The translations under genes and the position numbers were made by a program. The notes beneath the pieces are model-generated. The model was given only the letters and a program-made list of their open reading frames with translations, was not told where the DNA came from and searched no databases. A stretch of 64,000 nucleotides of DNA from Megamerina dolium (Eukaryota > Arthropoda > Insecta > Diptera > Megamerinidae). The DNA lies in contig OY978526.1 in NCBI GenBank assembly GCA_963854835.1, positions 47,087,140 through 47,151,139 on the forward strand, given 5' to 3'. Of the stretch, positions 13,184-25,246 are shown piece by piece (within the stretch, counting starts at the first letter, position 1; each line of letters starts with the position of its first letter).

Positions 13184-13442
13184 ATATCAATCCCCTCCGT
13201 ACCCTTGGACCATAGGTGACTTATGCAAAATTTCGTCAAAATAGCTCAATATTTGCTCAAGTTATCGTGGGAACCAGCCAGGTGACAGACAGACGGACGG
13301 ACGGACGGACATACTTAAATCGAAAATTTAAGCGACGCTGATTTGGAATATATATATTTTTCTATATCTTCAGGGATTCTTCAAGTGGTTACAAACATCT
13401 GACCGAAATGAGTATACCTTGCATACAGTTATGCAGGGTATA
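13184..13442 (-). repeat. mini-me/HINE-like fragment, copy C1 (head end only)
   Basis: Contains the ATCAATCCCCTCCGTACCC block, the GTCY tract (about 13283-13310) and the TATACCC terminus (complement, ending 13442), with no central array. Confidence 0.8.
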
Positions 13443-13469
13443 AAAATGGTTGTTTCAGCGGATTAAGCG

Positions 13470-13962
13470 GTTTCAAAAGAAATTTAGGCACTTTGTATGG
13501 GAGCTGCTATTGTGTAAAAAGTAGTCGTTGCTCGCCCATTTCTGGCAAGATTACGTGGCAATAGAACATAACTCTACGTGCCAAATATTGTTGTTCCAGG
13601 TTGTGTATTAAGTGAGTTATAGCAAGAAACTTTTTTTTTTAATTCCGAGGTTAGTCACATTGAATTTTCGGTGTGGGCGTGGCAGCCGACTGCTCATGCC
13701 CATTATCAATCCCCTCTGTACCCTTGGATTATAGGTTACTCATGCCAAATTTCATTAAAATACCTCAATATTTGCTCAAGTTATCGTGCGAACCAGCAGG
13801 TGACAGACAGACGGACGAACGAACTGACGGACATCGTGAAATGAACTAATTAGGCGACGCCGATCAAGAACATATATATACTCTTCTATATCTCCGAAGA
13901 TTTCTTCAAGTGGTTGAAAACGTCTGACCGAAATGAATATACTTTGCATATATGCAGGATAT
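13470..13962 (-). repeat. mini-me/HINE-like fragment, copy C2 (head end only)
   Basis: A second, more diverged head fragment in the same orientation, 28 bp after C1. It includes one monomer portion, the GTGGGCGTGGC box, a decayed GTCY tract and a mutated terminus (GCAGGATAT). A short (TTCAA)n run follows at 13964-13986. Confidence 0.7.
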
Positions 13963-13986
13963 ATTCAATTCAATTCAATTCAATTC

Positions 13987-16717
13987 GTTTCAAATCAATT
14001 GTCTGCGTTTTAATTTGGCATGACCTAGTGATCTAAAGGTCCACAAGTGCAACCAATACAAAAATCAGACCTCGAGATACCTACTAATCACTCAGAATCC
14101 GGATTGCCTTCAATTACGTTGCTTAAAAACCAAAAAGTGTTTTTTGAAAAAGTCAAAATTTGAAATCATCCGAAAATATTTACTTACAATGGTAATTCTT
14201 CAAATGTCTGCCCAGAATAATTATACACAATAAAAAACAAATATCGTTAAAGGATGCTATTTTAATCAACCAGATATTGGAATTCTCCTTCAGTTTAAAG
14301 TTTAAGTGAAAATATGAAAATGTTGCTCTTTATTTCGTTACACATGTCTTCTTAACACATGCTAACCATGTTGTATTTTGTAGACACAGCGTTGTAGAAA
14401 ATTGCAAATAAAATACTTTAAAAATGAGAAAAGAACTTCCACTACAGCACAGCACACTGTCTCTTCTGATTTTGCGACGTACTCAAAGATGTTGACATAA
14501 AATTACGTTGCACTTTAGCACTTTGATGAATAAAGAATATGATGGAGGCATATTAGTTGCACTGTACTTGATGTTTTCTACTGTATAACCTTTTACACAT
14601 ATAGCATATGCACATAGCATATACATATGCAAGATATAACATTGTAACATTTACAGCTATTCCGCTTGATACTTTACATTGATGTTCCACTTACATACCT
14701 GTTTCATTTACGTCACAAACAGTTAGGTACGCGCAATATATTTCTATATATTTCAGCTATGTAGTTAGACATTTGCGTGGCAGCGAGATTTGTGACAGCG
14801 AGATTTTCTACGTTTTTGAAGAAGTATGATCCCAGTCACGTGTACATTACTATTGTTCCAAATGTGACAATTTTACTTTTCACAAAAGTAATAATGTATG
14901 ACGTGAATGGATTAAAGGGCTCTGTGCACGTTTCTTACTGAACATTGAGTTTGAAAAGAAATGACTTGACAAAATAATTGTCATAATGTCAAAACTCCTG
15001 CCTATTCGAAAATGGCCTTACAAAACATATTGTACATGTTTCTTTGGTTTGGAATTTGTTTTCTCTGTGATTTCAATAATTGTACTGTAATAAATTTGTC
15101 ATTAACATTTTCAAATTTCTTTAAACAAATATTGTTGTAGTTGTAAACTTTATTTTTTAATTCAGAGAATGCTGGTATGTGTGTTCCCGTCTACCAGCTG
15201 ATTTTGAACCAAAGATATTTTGTAGTACACATTTTTCATCACGGGACTCAAGAAACATTTTTTGTTTTCTGAAAAAAAAAAAAACAATATATTTTTTAGT
15301 TCGTCTAACCACTGACTGGTTAAGAGTGTTGTTACATAATTAACTCAAAATTTGAACTTTGAAGATTTTTACCATATTTTAAAGTACAATTTTATTAGTA
15401 TAGTTAAGATTAAGATGTACAGTAGCAATGTTAATTGTAATGCAAATTTGCTAACAGCAAATAAAGAAGCTTATTGTGTTGGTATAGGTACGATATCGGT
15501 TATTCTGACTATGATGCTAGATGTAATAATAGTATAGTAATTCAAAGTAGGTTTTAGAGGGATGTTAAAGGTGGTCGTAAGCAATTCATAAATATTTAAA
15601 ATAATTTCAAGCTACTCATAAATCCGAAAATATTTTCCATTATATTAATCCATACTAATTCGATCCATATTAATTCTACGATATTAATCCAATATTTTCA
15701 TTTCGATACATTTCCAATAATTTATTAAAGTGAGTTTTGCAATGTTTCTGCAATTTTGAGGGTCACCATAGTCGGATTGCAGACATTTATGCATATACAT
15801 AGGTGCACTTATCAATGGCATATGCATAATAAATATAAATCATAGATAAAATTCACTCCATATTAACAACAGAAAACACAATATTTTCACAGCTGCTGAC
15901 ATTTTGATTATGTGTGCATGTGGTAGTAGAAACGTTGTTCTCATATTCGGATGTAACTTATTTATTCACCTGTCTATTATGTAATTAACGCCTACAGCAC
16001 GTTTATTTTCATATTTCAGCAGCAAATTCCATTGAAAGTACCACCACTTACCATACTGTGCGCGAGCAGGTGTATGTTGCAACCATAAAGTAGTATGTTC
16101 AGCAAACCACATAGTTATTCGAAATTGTAATTAATTTAAAATATAATCAATTAGTTAGTTGGGTATTGCAGATGCTGTAGTTGAAAATATGGCACGAACA
16201 TTGTACGCGATAACATATGTAGTTCCAGGCGATCTTTAACACTAAACATATTACTGGCAGGTTTCGTGTACTAGTAAAAACAGGTATGTGGACGCCTAAC
16301 GCATGTAGGGTCGTATGACTTTTCTTCGCCGAATGACTAAATAAATATTGATACATTTGGTAGTAGGAAGGTTAAAAAATTACCCCAAAAGACCGGAAAC
16401 TGTAAACGCAAATGTCTTTATAGAAAATAAACGGAACAAGAAGAAGGTTACAAGTCAAACCCCTCAGCAATGGGCAGAAGTGAATAAAAACTTTCGATAA
16501 CATTCATCGTGTGAAGAAAGAAGTCATTAGAAATGAGAGCAACTGAACGACTGACACATCAGGGCAGTTGCGATCTGCATTGTAAAGAAGAAGAAGTGTC
16601 GTGAATATCCACTTACATCGTCCCATAATGGAATGACTGAACGATTGACTACCAGAACTGCCGTCTATCACATTGTATTATGGATGCACTATAATTTCCT
16701 ATTATTTATATATATAT
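13987..16717. other. Unassigned AT-rich intergenic DNA
   Basis: No supported gene. Short open frames here lack codon bias or recognisable motifs. Confidence 0.5.
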
Positions 16718-16950
16718 GTGATAGAATTTCATTCGAGGACACCTGAAATGTGTTGTGCACGTGGCAAAGTCCAATTAAGAACATTGGCTCAACCATCAGA
16801 ACCATTGGGTTCTCTGCTTTACGGCAAAAGACTCACCAGAATTAAGAAATTTCATGACGAATACCTGCAAATAGAATGGTTGATTTCAAGTGACGTCATT
16901 CGGTGCAAATAGTATTGCAGAACTTGGATTTAATCCGACATTTAAGGTAA
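16718..16950 (+). pseudogene. Helitron Rep/helicase-like protein, N-terminal fragment
   Basis: The plus strand reads EFHSRTPEMCCARGKVQL followed by LAQPSEPLGSLLYG, the CCxxGKVxLPxLxxPPxxLxxLL block found N-terminally in insect Helitron helicase-like proteins. After a frameshift near 16885 it continues as FQVTSFGANSIAELGFNPTFK, matching the family's FQMTSFGA..FxPTFK segment. The order and spacing of the two blocks are right. The Rep catalytic motifs and the helicase are absent, so this is a scrap of an autonomous rolling-circle element. Confidence 0.7.
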
Positions 16951-17019
16951 CTTCTGATTTCACTGATGAGGTCCAATTGGGTGGATGAGTATAGAGTTCA
17001 ATCGTTCACGCAGTACGTG

Positions 17020-17975
17020 CAATAAGACATTGTAGAGTTGTGGAGTACAGGATAGAGAACACTGAGCTGCCAATCATCGGGCATACTTTTGTCTGACCAT
17101 ATTTTGTTTACAAGCAGTTGAGCAGTTCATCGCTTCCGGTCTTAAACAACTCGGCAGGCTGGCAGCAGGATATCAGCACCTGCAGCATTGTTGTCCTTTA
17201 GCCTGCACCATCAACCAACCAACCTCTACACCATCATCCGTGATTGGGTGGATCGGGCGATCTTATCAACTGGCGAAATCGTTCGAAGTGGTAGGCGTTC
17301 TCGAAGAATTTTCCAGTCACATTCATGTCTTTACTCATCTCTATCTCTTCACATTTTCTTTCAGGCTCTTTCTTCTTGCGCATGAAAATACCTCTCTCTT
17401 CATTCCTTTGCCCTCTGTGCAGATCTTTAACAGCTCGTGTAACAACTGGGCTCAGGGTTTTTTTGTAGACGGCACCCTTCCCTGTGACGACACGACACTC
17501 CTGATCGTTATTATTCAGAAGCCGATAGTGTTCGATTCCTTCCCAGCAACAGTAGTCATGGAGTGGGATACATGTATCTACCATGCCGATGTATAGTCGC
17601 CTGCATAAGTAGGCAAAAACATTCGCTATCTCTGCTGATCGCAATTTTGTGACAAAACGTTTTCTCTCTGTGAGACGTCGTTTGTTGTTTGCGACATATA
17701 AACGTGTTCGCACCTTGTGTTTCATTCACATGTGTGCACTGTGAGACTAGATGCCTCTTACTGAAAACCAATCCACATCTCCGCATGGCAACTGAATGCT
17801 CATTTAGAGCAATCATGTCCCGTCCATCGCATTTATTGAAAATCGGTGATGTCAGCCTTATATTTATCGAGGACGGGTCCTTAGTACAACGACAACCCCT
17901 AACCGAGGAATTTTTCGCCATCCAATCCAGCCGCCTCCCAGTGGGTGCTAGGAAAACTTTGCCTGAGGCCACGTG
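17020..17975 (-). pseudogene. Old RTE-clade LINE copy (endonuclease end to RT start), heavily decayed
   Basis: Minus-strand pieces match the RTE copy at 25247-27379 in order: a 5' part ending GLVFSKRH, then RLYVANNKRRLTERKRFVTK, VTRAVKDLH..RNEERGIFMRKKKEPE, CEEIEMSKDMNVTGKFFE, and a non-coding match to the AGADGLPAELFKTGGDEL region near 17110-17200. Multiple frameshifts and stops are present, and the bulk of the endonuclease domain is deleted. It extends a little further 5' (to about 17975) than the better preserved copy. Confidence 0.75.
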
Positions 17976-18933
17976 GATTTAAATTGCCATTACATAGTAA
18001 GCAGAACTAGCTGAATATGTGTACAACAAACTCCATGACGTCCAGTGACTTGACTTGCGATGATTTCCACAATGACCGCGCTATAGTTACCATGTTGAGG
18101 CCTTGTCAAATTACCACCAGATCACCATACACAAAATTAATATTTTCTTATTTATCACGGCTAACCATGGTTTTTTTGATTCTTTCATTTGTCATCAATT
18201 GGTTTTCTTTTATCTCTTCCAAATAGTATGTATTATAAACATAACAAAAGATTCTTCATTTCACCTTATTATTTTTTAGTCAACAAAGAAATTATACTTT
18301 CTTTTGTTCCAGAACATCGACAACTTTGAACTTGTAGATTATTACTGCTATTATTGATTTCATTAGTATACCGAAATTTTATTTCACATTTTGTTCAAAT
18401 TTTCTTTTTAGCCAAAATTTATAGTCGATGGGTTGATGAAAATCAATAGATAAGTTGGTAGCGTTAACAAAAGATGTTTGAAAATTCAAATAGCAAGTTC
18501 TCGGAAATGCTTATACAGATATAAATAGAAATAGGTGTTTACAGAATGATTGCATTAGCTCCATTATATTCGAATGCCATTATATTTAATATGTACTTTG
18601 TAACATGCTGCCAATGTGTTGCAACGTTTTTATTCAATGCAAGTATGTTTTCTTTAGCTTTTCATTACTTTGTTTTTGCTATTTTGTTCTTTCTGTTCAC
18701 TTCTTTTGGATTTTGCCTCAACACAATTTACTTTGCAATTTCACAATTTCCTTTCTTTTTGGTGCTTCATCAGTTATCTGGCCAATAATGTGTGCAAACT
18801 TGTAGAAGTATAAAGTGAATACGTATGTCACGCTTCTCATTGTTTCGTAATAAAGTCACGTAGTTTCCAGGTAATTTACGCTTTACAGAACAGTTGTTTG
18901 TTTGCACACATTTGAACGAAAAGGTTTACTTTT
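17976..18933. other. Unassigned intergenic DNA
   Basis: No recognisable gene. A T-rich stretch at 18546-18788 gives a hydrophobic open frame that I regard as compositional. Confidence 0.5.
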
Positions 18934-20216
18934 TATACCCTGCATAATGCAATATGCATGGTATATTCATTTCGGTCAGATGTTTGTGTCCACTTGAAGG
19001 AATCTCCGGAGATATAGACATAGATATATATTCGTGATCAGCGTCGATTAAATTTTCGATTTAACGATGTCCGTCCGTCCGTCCGTCCGTCCGTCCGTCT
19101 GTCTGTCACCTGGCTGGTTCGCACGATAACTTGAGTAAATATTGAGCTATTTCGATGAAATTTGGCATAAGTAATCTATGATCCAAGGGTACGGAGGGGA
19201 TTGATATTGGGCATGATCGGTCAATAACCACGCCCACGCCAAGCATTCAAAGCGACTAACCTCGAAATTTTCAAAATCTTTAACTTGCTATAACTCACAT
19301 AACATAACACTTGGGACAACAATATTTGGCACATAGACTTATATTATACTACAATATAACCTCGCCAAAAGTGGTTGAGCCACGCCTACTTTTTAGCGTA
19401 GCTCTCATATAAAGTGTCTGTACTTCTTTTAAATTGAAACAGCTGTAACTTCTACAATCTTCTGTCCAGAATAACCATAATTGACACCTAGATAAACATG
19501 GTAGTCGGAAATAATATGGCAGAAAATCAGTGTGCCACGCCCACTCCTTTTTGGGTCTCCCATACAAAGTTGCGGAAATTAAAAAAAATGTTACCGGTTA
19601 TAACTTGCAAACTATTCAGCGTAGAATAACGAGATTTAAGGTCTGGATTAGTATTGTACGAGCAACTAGGCTCACAGAAAATGGGCGCACCACGCCCACT
19701 GTCTTGAATAACCATAATTGACACTTAAATTAATATCGTAGTCGGCAAAAATCTGGCAGAAAATCAGTGTGCCACGTCCACTCGTTCATGAGTCTCCCAT
19801 ACAAAGTCAAGGGAATTAAACTAAAACTTTTAAGCTCCATAACTTACAAACCATATAGCGTAGGACAACCAAATTTAATTTGTGAATTAATATTGAAAAA
19901 TTAATCAGATATACAAGAAAGAGATAAGTCACGCCCACTTTTTATATAGCTTCCGTACAAAGTGTCGGATTTATCGTAAACATTAAAACACCCATAACTT
20001 CCTAAATAATACGCCTAAGTCAACTCATTGCAACCTATGTAGTTTAGTAGTATAGGCAGAAATTGATCCTCCAAAATTGGTGAGGTACGCCTGCTTCTTA
20101 ATGTAGGTCCTATACAAAGTAGTGGAAGAAAAGGATGGATATACGAGCAAACTTTTTATATATACATCTACATAGGCAGGGTATAATTTGGTCGGCCCCA
20201 GCCGACTGTAAGGAGA
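18934..20216 (+). repeat. mini-me/HINE-like repeat, copy D (complete ends)
   Basis: Starts TATACCCTGCATAATGC after a T run, has the GTCC tract (19070-19106), a short central array, and ends with GTCGGCCCCAGCCGAC then TGTAAGGAGA, followed by a T run. The shorter array compared with copies A and E fits loss of whole monomers. Confidence 0.8.
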
Positions 20217-20523
20217 TTTTTTTATATTACTTGTGTCTTTCAATTTTACTCTTGCGATTTTTTGTAAATGGAAAATTATAGTTTTGTTGTAAAATATATT
20301 TTTATTGTTTCGTATTGTATATTACAATAAACGACATAAATGATAATTATTGTAATAAAAAATGCACGAGAAATGGAAAATTTCTCCAAAACACAATAAC
20401 AGTTTAAGTAATAAACACAAAGAAATGGGAGCAAGTGTAGAATAGCCCACTTAAGAAAAAAAAAAAAGAAAAATTCTTCGTATGGAGCCTATTTTTGTTT
20501 CTCGCTAACGCTCATATATAATG
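20217..20523. other. Unassigned intergenic DNA
   Basis: AT-rich, with an A-rich run at 20455-20470; nothing recognised. Confidence 0.5.
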
Positions 20524-20870
20524 TGGGTTCCATAGCTCAGTTGTTAGTGCGTTGGCCTTCTGATCTGTAGGTTGTGGGTTTAATCCCCGGCTGAAGCATA
20601 ACAAAATTCAATATAGAAAAGATTTTTCTTTCGAACGGTACCCACTTTGCAAGAATTGGTAATTTTTCCGGCAGTAACAATTGGCAAAAATGCTTCTTAA
20701 AAGAGCTCTGTCACCAAACAAAGTTAAAGTGATGTCACAAGGGTTCTGCCATTCGGAACCGGCTAATATAAGTAGGTCCGTTCTAATGCTGTCCAAATTT
20801 AACATACACACAACAGTATTGGAAGAGAAGCCCGGTGGTATCACAATTGGCCTTTCTGGCCTAAGTGTGT
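20524..20870 (+). repeat. tRNA-derived SINE, copy S1
   Basis: The head carries pol III promoter-like boxes (ATAGCTCAGTTGTTAGTG and GTGGGTTTAATCCCC). The body is shared with the copies at 35128, 35681 and 39036 (GAAAAGATTTTTCTTTCGAA, AAAAGTGATGTCACAAG.., TAGGTCC.TCTAATACTGTCC, AGAGAAGC.CGG). This copy is diverged at its tail. Confidence 0.85.
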
Positions 20871-21520
20871 CCTCTCAGAAAGTGAGCAGCCATAATTAAT
20901 TAAATTAAGTTTAAACCAGTTTGTTCGTTTTCAATATGATTCGTACTCCTCAGCATTGGAATCACAATTATTAACCTCACCCCGTATATGACATAAATCA
21001 GCATCATCAAACTCGCCATCAACCTCATCACATTACATAAACAGTATTGTGAAAATTCTGCAAAATGCGATCAAAATAATTAGACCGAATAGTGTTTCTA
21101 GTTTAAATATGTTTTCGAGAATAATAATGTCTACCTTTTTTAAACACACGATCATTTTTATTTAAATTATATTTTTCTTCGTAAAAAATAGGAAATTTCA
21201 TTGAATAATATGGAACGAGAAATATTAATTGTAATAAGAAAGTTGAACAAGTGATATTCATTGTAATAATTTCATTTATATATCACCATAAGTACTCTTC
21301 GGTCATTTCGGATTCTTTTTCGCTACGTTGCATGGTCCTTCATATGGATCTATTAAATCTGTTAATTTCCAATCAATTCTTACGAAAACAAATTTATACT
21401 TTTTTTGGGGGTAAACACTGGTTAATTCTTCTATTTTCGTCCAAAATTAGATTGAGTTTCAATAACTTGTTTGCTTGAAATCTCATTAGCTGTCGCTCCT
21501 TCCATCACTGTACACATGGC
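20871..21520. other. Unassigned intergenic DNA
   Basis: AT-rich; no gene, tRNA or repeat unit recognised. Confidence 0.5.
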
Positions 21521-21534
21521 GTCTCATCATGATA

Positions 21535-23061
21535 CTTACTTACTTACTTATGTGGCCATAACAACCGAATATCGATTTAGGCCGAAAATAACATGCTTCG
21601 CCAGCCATCTCTGTTCTTCGCTAGCTGGCGCCAGTTAGAAATTCCAAGCGCCGTCAGGTTCTCCAGTACTTGGTCTTTCCACCGGAGGTTTGGTCTTCCT
21701 CTTCTGCGTCGTCCTCCAGTGGGTTCCGAATATAACACCTTCTTAGCTGGAGCGTGTTCTTCCATTCGCTCGACATGACCTAGCCAGCGCAGCCGCTGGA
21801 TTTTGATGCGCTTTACTATGTCAATATCGGCATATAGCTCGTACAGCTCATGGTTGTACCTTATTCGGTACTCGCCACCAACGCAAATAGGTCCAAAGAT
21901 CCTGCGTAGGACCTTTCTCTCGAAAACTCCAAGCATTCGCTCATCCGAGATGGAAATTGTCCAGTCTTCAGCGCCATATGTTAGGACAGGCATGATGAGA
22001 GACTTGTAGAGTGTAGTTTTCGTTCTTCGAGAGAGGGCTCGACTTTTCAATTGCTTACTCAGCCCAAAGTAACACCTGCTAGCAAGAGTTATCCTACGCA
22101 TGATCTCCAAGCTGACGTCATTACTGCTGTTAATGCTGGTTCCAAGATAGACAAAGTCCCTTACTACTTCAAAAGCGTAGTTGTCAACAGTGACGTGCTG
22201 TCCAAGACGCCGGGACTCTTTGTTTGTTGACACTAGATACTTCGTCTTGCCCTCGTTCACCGTGAGACCCATCCGACGCGACTCTCTTTCCAAATCTGAG
22301 AATGCTGCACTGACTGCTCGCGTGTTCATGCCGATTATGTCAATATCGTCGGCATACGCTAACAGCATGACACTTTTGTTGAAGATAGTGCCATTATGTC
22401 GTAGATCAGCAGCTCGTATTATTTTCTCCATAATAAGATTGAAGAAGTCGCACGATAACGAATCACCTTGTCTGAAACCCCGTTCGGTATTAAACGGTGC
22501 GGAGAGGTCCTTCCCAATTTTCACTGCACAACGAGAGTTATGCAGTGTCATTCTACAAAGTCGAATGAGCTTTGCAGGAATACCGAACTCAGACATTGTT
22601 GCGTAGAGATAATCCCTTACCGGACTGTCGAAAGCGGCTTTATAATCAACAAATAGGTGGTGTGTGTCGATCTGTTTTTCTTGGGTCTTCTCAAAGGATT
22701 TGGCGCTGTGTGAAAATCTGGTCGATGGTGGATTTACCAGGTCTGAAGGCACACTGATAAGGTCCAATCAGGTTGCTGAGCATAGGCTTCAACCTTTCAC
22801 ACAGTACGCTCGATAGAGCCTTGTATGCGATGCTCAGGAGACTTATTCCACGGTAGTTGGCGCAAATTGTGGGGTCTCCTTTTTTATGTACAGGACAGAG
22901 AACACTGAGCCTCCAATCATCAGGCATGCTTTCATCCGACCATATTCTGCTTATGAGCTGGTGCATGCGGGTGAGCAGCTCATCGCCTCCGGTCTTAAAC
23001 AACTCGGCAGGCAGGCCATCAGCACCTGCAGCTTTGTTGTTCTTCAGCCTTAAAATGGCCG
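21535..23061 (-). mobile_element. RTE-clade LINE, 5'-truncated insertion with 14-bp target duplication
   Basis: On the minus strand the element begins within RT (AILRLKNNKAAGADGLPAEL) and runs through PDDWRLSVLCPVHKKGDP, YRGISLLSIAYK, the GPYQCAFRPGKSTIDQIF block, LFVDYKAAFDSPVR (motif A), RQGDSLSCDFFNL, YADDIDIIG (catalytic motif C), YGAEDWTIS and ILRWLGHVERMEEHAP-type sequence to the natural C-terminus. A +1 frameshift near 22695 (CTCAAAGG against CTCCAGG in the sister copy) splits the ORF into 23061-22691 and 22767-21577. A short 3' UTR ends in (TAAG)n. The flanking 14-mer GTCTCATCATGATA is perfect at 21521-21534 and 23062-23075, so the event is young. Confidence 0.95.
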
Positions 23062-23075
23062 TCTCATCATGATAT

Positions 23076-24107
23076 CGATGAAAAATTGACGCAATGAACC
23101 GTCTACATATGGAGGTAACTGCTAGTAGTACATTAATGTTCAAGAAAATTATAAGCTTATCCGCAGCGAGTGAGGTAGTGGGTTAGAGAGAGAGAGAGAG
23201 AGTCATGAATAAAGTGCTAATGGCTTCTGCGTTTAATGTAGATGCACTAATATGCTGCTCCGGCCATTGGTTTTCGTAGTAGAAAACAAAAACAAAAATA
23301 ATAATGTGCTTAAAAAACCCAAGTTTATTGTATTCTAAACAAGATTATAATTGTTGTAGAGTGTTGTTAAAATTTGAAATGATAAAATCATCGAAGACAC
23401 TATTGTACTTGAAAATGGAGATAGCATATTGATTTTTGATACGGAAATAAAAAATAAATAAACGAAAGCTTCAAATAGAGCACCACAATATAAAATACTG
23501 GAAAATACTAATAAGCCCATATTAAAAGCATTTAATATATTTGACAACAATGGAAAAATTATCAAAAAATATGAAAATGCTTAAATGCTCTTCTTTGCAT
23601 TAAACCAACTCCGGTGAAAAGGATTATTTTCCACTGCTGAACTTTTTGTCACCAAAATTAAGATACGTCTTAACAACAATTATGTTAATTCGCTAGTTTG
23701 TCTCGGAACTCTATTGAAACACTCTTCTGATAAATAACTTCTCTTAGGAATATCTTCGAAATATTCTCGTTTCCCGGGAATTATTATTTTGAAACTGTGA
23801 AAAACCACAAATTATACAACTCTTTTGGATTACGAGGTTTATGATGCATCGTAAATCATAATCTTAAAACTTGGGTTTTAATTTGAAGGTAGAACTTCGT
23901 GAAATGTTCAGCTGCCAGTTGTATATTTTTAATTTTTGCCTCTCGGGAAGCCTCTTCTAGGAATAAAAATTTTGAATCTTTCGTTGAACATTAAATTTAA
24001 AGAAAAATTTGAATATACTAAAATATTGAAATGGGCTGGTACATATGACAATGTGAGTCGAGAAGTCTAAGGAGATAATTTTCATAACACTGTGCAACGT
24101 TACAATA
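23076..24107. other. Unassigned intergenic DNA
   Basis: Contains a (GA)n tract at about 23184-23203; otherwise AT-rich with no recognisable gene. Confidence 0.5.
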
Positions 24108-24203
24108 GTTCTGCCATTCGACATCAGTTAAGTAGACCCTTTCTAATACTGTCCACATTTAACACACCCAAACACACTGCTGAATGAGAAACTCGGTCAC
24201 AAG
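24108..24203 (+). repeat. SINE body fragment, copy S7
   Basis: GTTCTGCCATTCG..TAGACCCTTTCTAATACTG..GAGAAACTCGG matches the 3' half of the tRNA-derived SINE. The tRNA-like head is missing. Confidence 0.65.
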
Positions 24204-24727
24204 GTTACACGAACTATTTATATTTTTTTAATTTATTGCGTCATCGAATATTATATGGCAATTGCGTTAACTTGTTTCACTGCAACCGAAGCTTGTGCTT
24301 GCTAATACTGATTCACATTTATGGCAGAGTAAGTATAAAACAATATTAAAAGGTAGTTACACACCTCCTTTTCTTTTAACATCTCAAACGGTATTTGCTT
24401 GTTATATAGTAACTTTATAGTAGAAAACATTTGTGTGTATAAGTTATAAATTATCAGCTAAAACTTGTAGCTTTAAATAAAACGAAACAGTTTGTAACTC
24501 ATGCACGCATCGGTATTAACGTATAATAAACCATCTCTTTCATCATATTCCAATGCGGTCAATTAATGCACCTTCTCAAGTCTAAATAAAATATTCGTTC
24601 TTGCTGTAAAATAGACTAATGTATTTTTTTCGAAAATAACATTAATAACATTTCGAAATACATGGTGCGACAATTATGTATTAAGATTGCATCTAGAAGA
24701 CACAATTAAAACACGATATCTGCAAAT
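24204..24727. other. Unassigned intergenic DNA
   Basis: No motif recognised. Confidence 0.5.
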
Positions 24728-25246
24728 TTTTCGGTATATTTATTCGAAATATTCTCCTCCTGATTCAATACATTTGTTACATCGATTTAATAGTAATTCA
24801 AACGCGTGTTCCACCTCATTTTTCGGAATTGCCTCCAGTACCCTCGCCGAAGCCCGTTGTATGGTCTGAATGTGATTCAGGCGGGTGATTCAACACACAG
24901 ACCTGATTCCGAGCCAAAAATTGACGAACAATGAGTGCTGTGTGACTCGGTGCATTATCGTGCAACAGAGACCAAGTTTTTGAACGCGGTATTCTGGTCG
25001 AACACGACGGATTCTGGACATCAAACGCTTCAAAACTTCGAGGAGACATGCGGAAGTAACTATTTGACCAGCTGGAACAAATTCTTGGTGGATAATTCCT
25101 TTGCTATCGAAGAATGTGATGAACATTGTCTTGATTTTTGATGGAACTTTTCGTGTTTTCTTGGCTTGTGATGAGTTTTTTGATTTCCATTCCGCACTTT
25201 GACGCTTGGTTTTTGGATCGTATTGGAAACACCATGTTTCATCACA
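24728..25246 (-). pseudogene. mariner-like transposase, C-terminal two thirds, frameshifted
   Basis: The minus strand starts at the first catalytic motif (DETWCFQYDPK at the very edge), then shows MFITFFDSKGIIHQEFVPAGQ, VRRVRPEYR, LLHDNAPSHTALIVRQFL (second catalytic Asp), and after a long scrambled patch VLEAIPKNEVEHAFELLLNR to a GGEYFE-type end near 24730. Frameshifts move the reading between all three frames, and the PPYSPDLAPCDFF region (third catalytic position) is degraded. The 5' third with the DNA-binding domain is missing; it ends abruptly where an RTE fragment begins. Confidence 0.85.

Noticed and set aside
18546..18788. Hydrophobic open frame that could look like a membrane protein
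   Set aside because: T-rich DNA gives Phe/Leu codons by composition; no partner exon, no conserved pattern.
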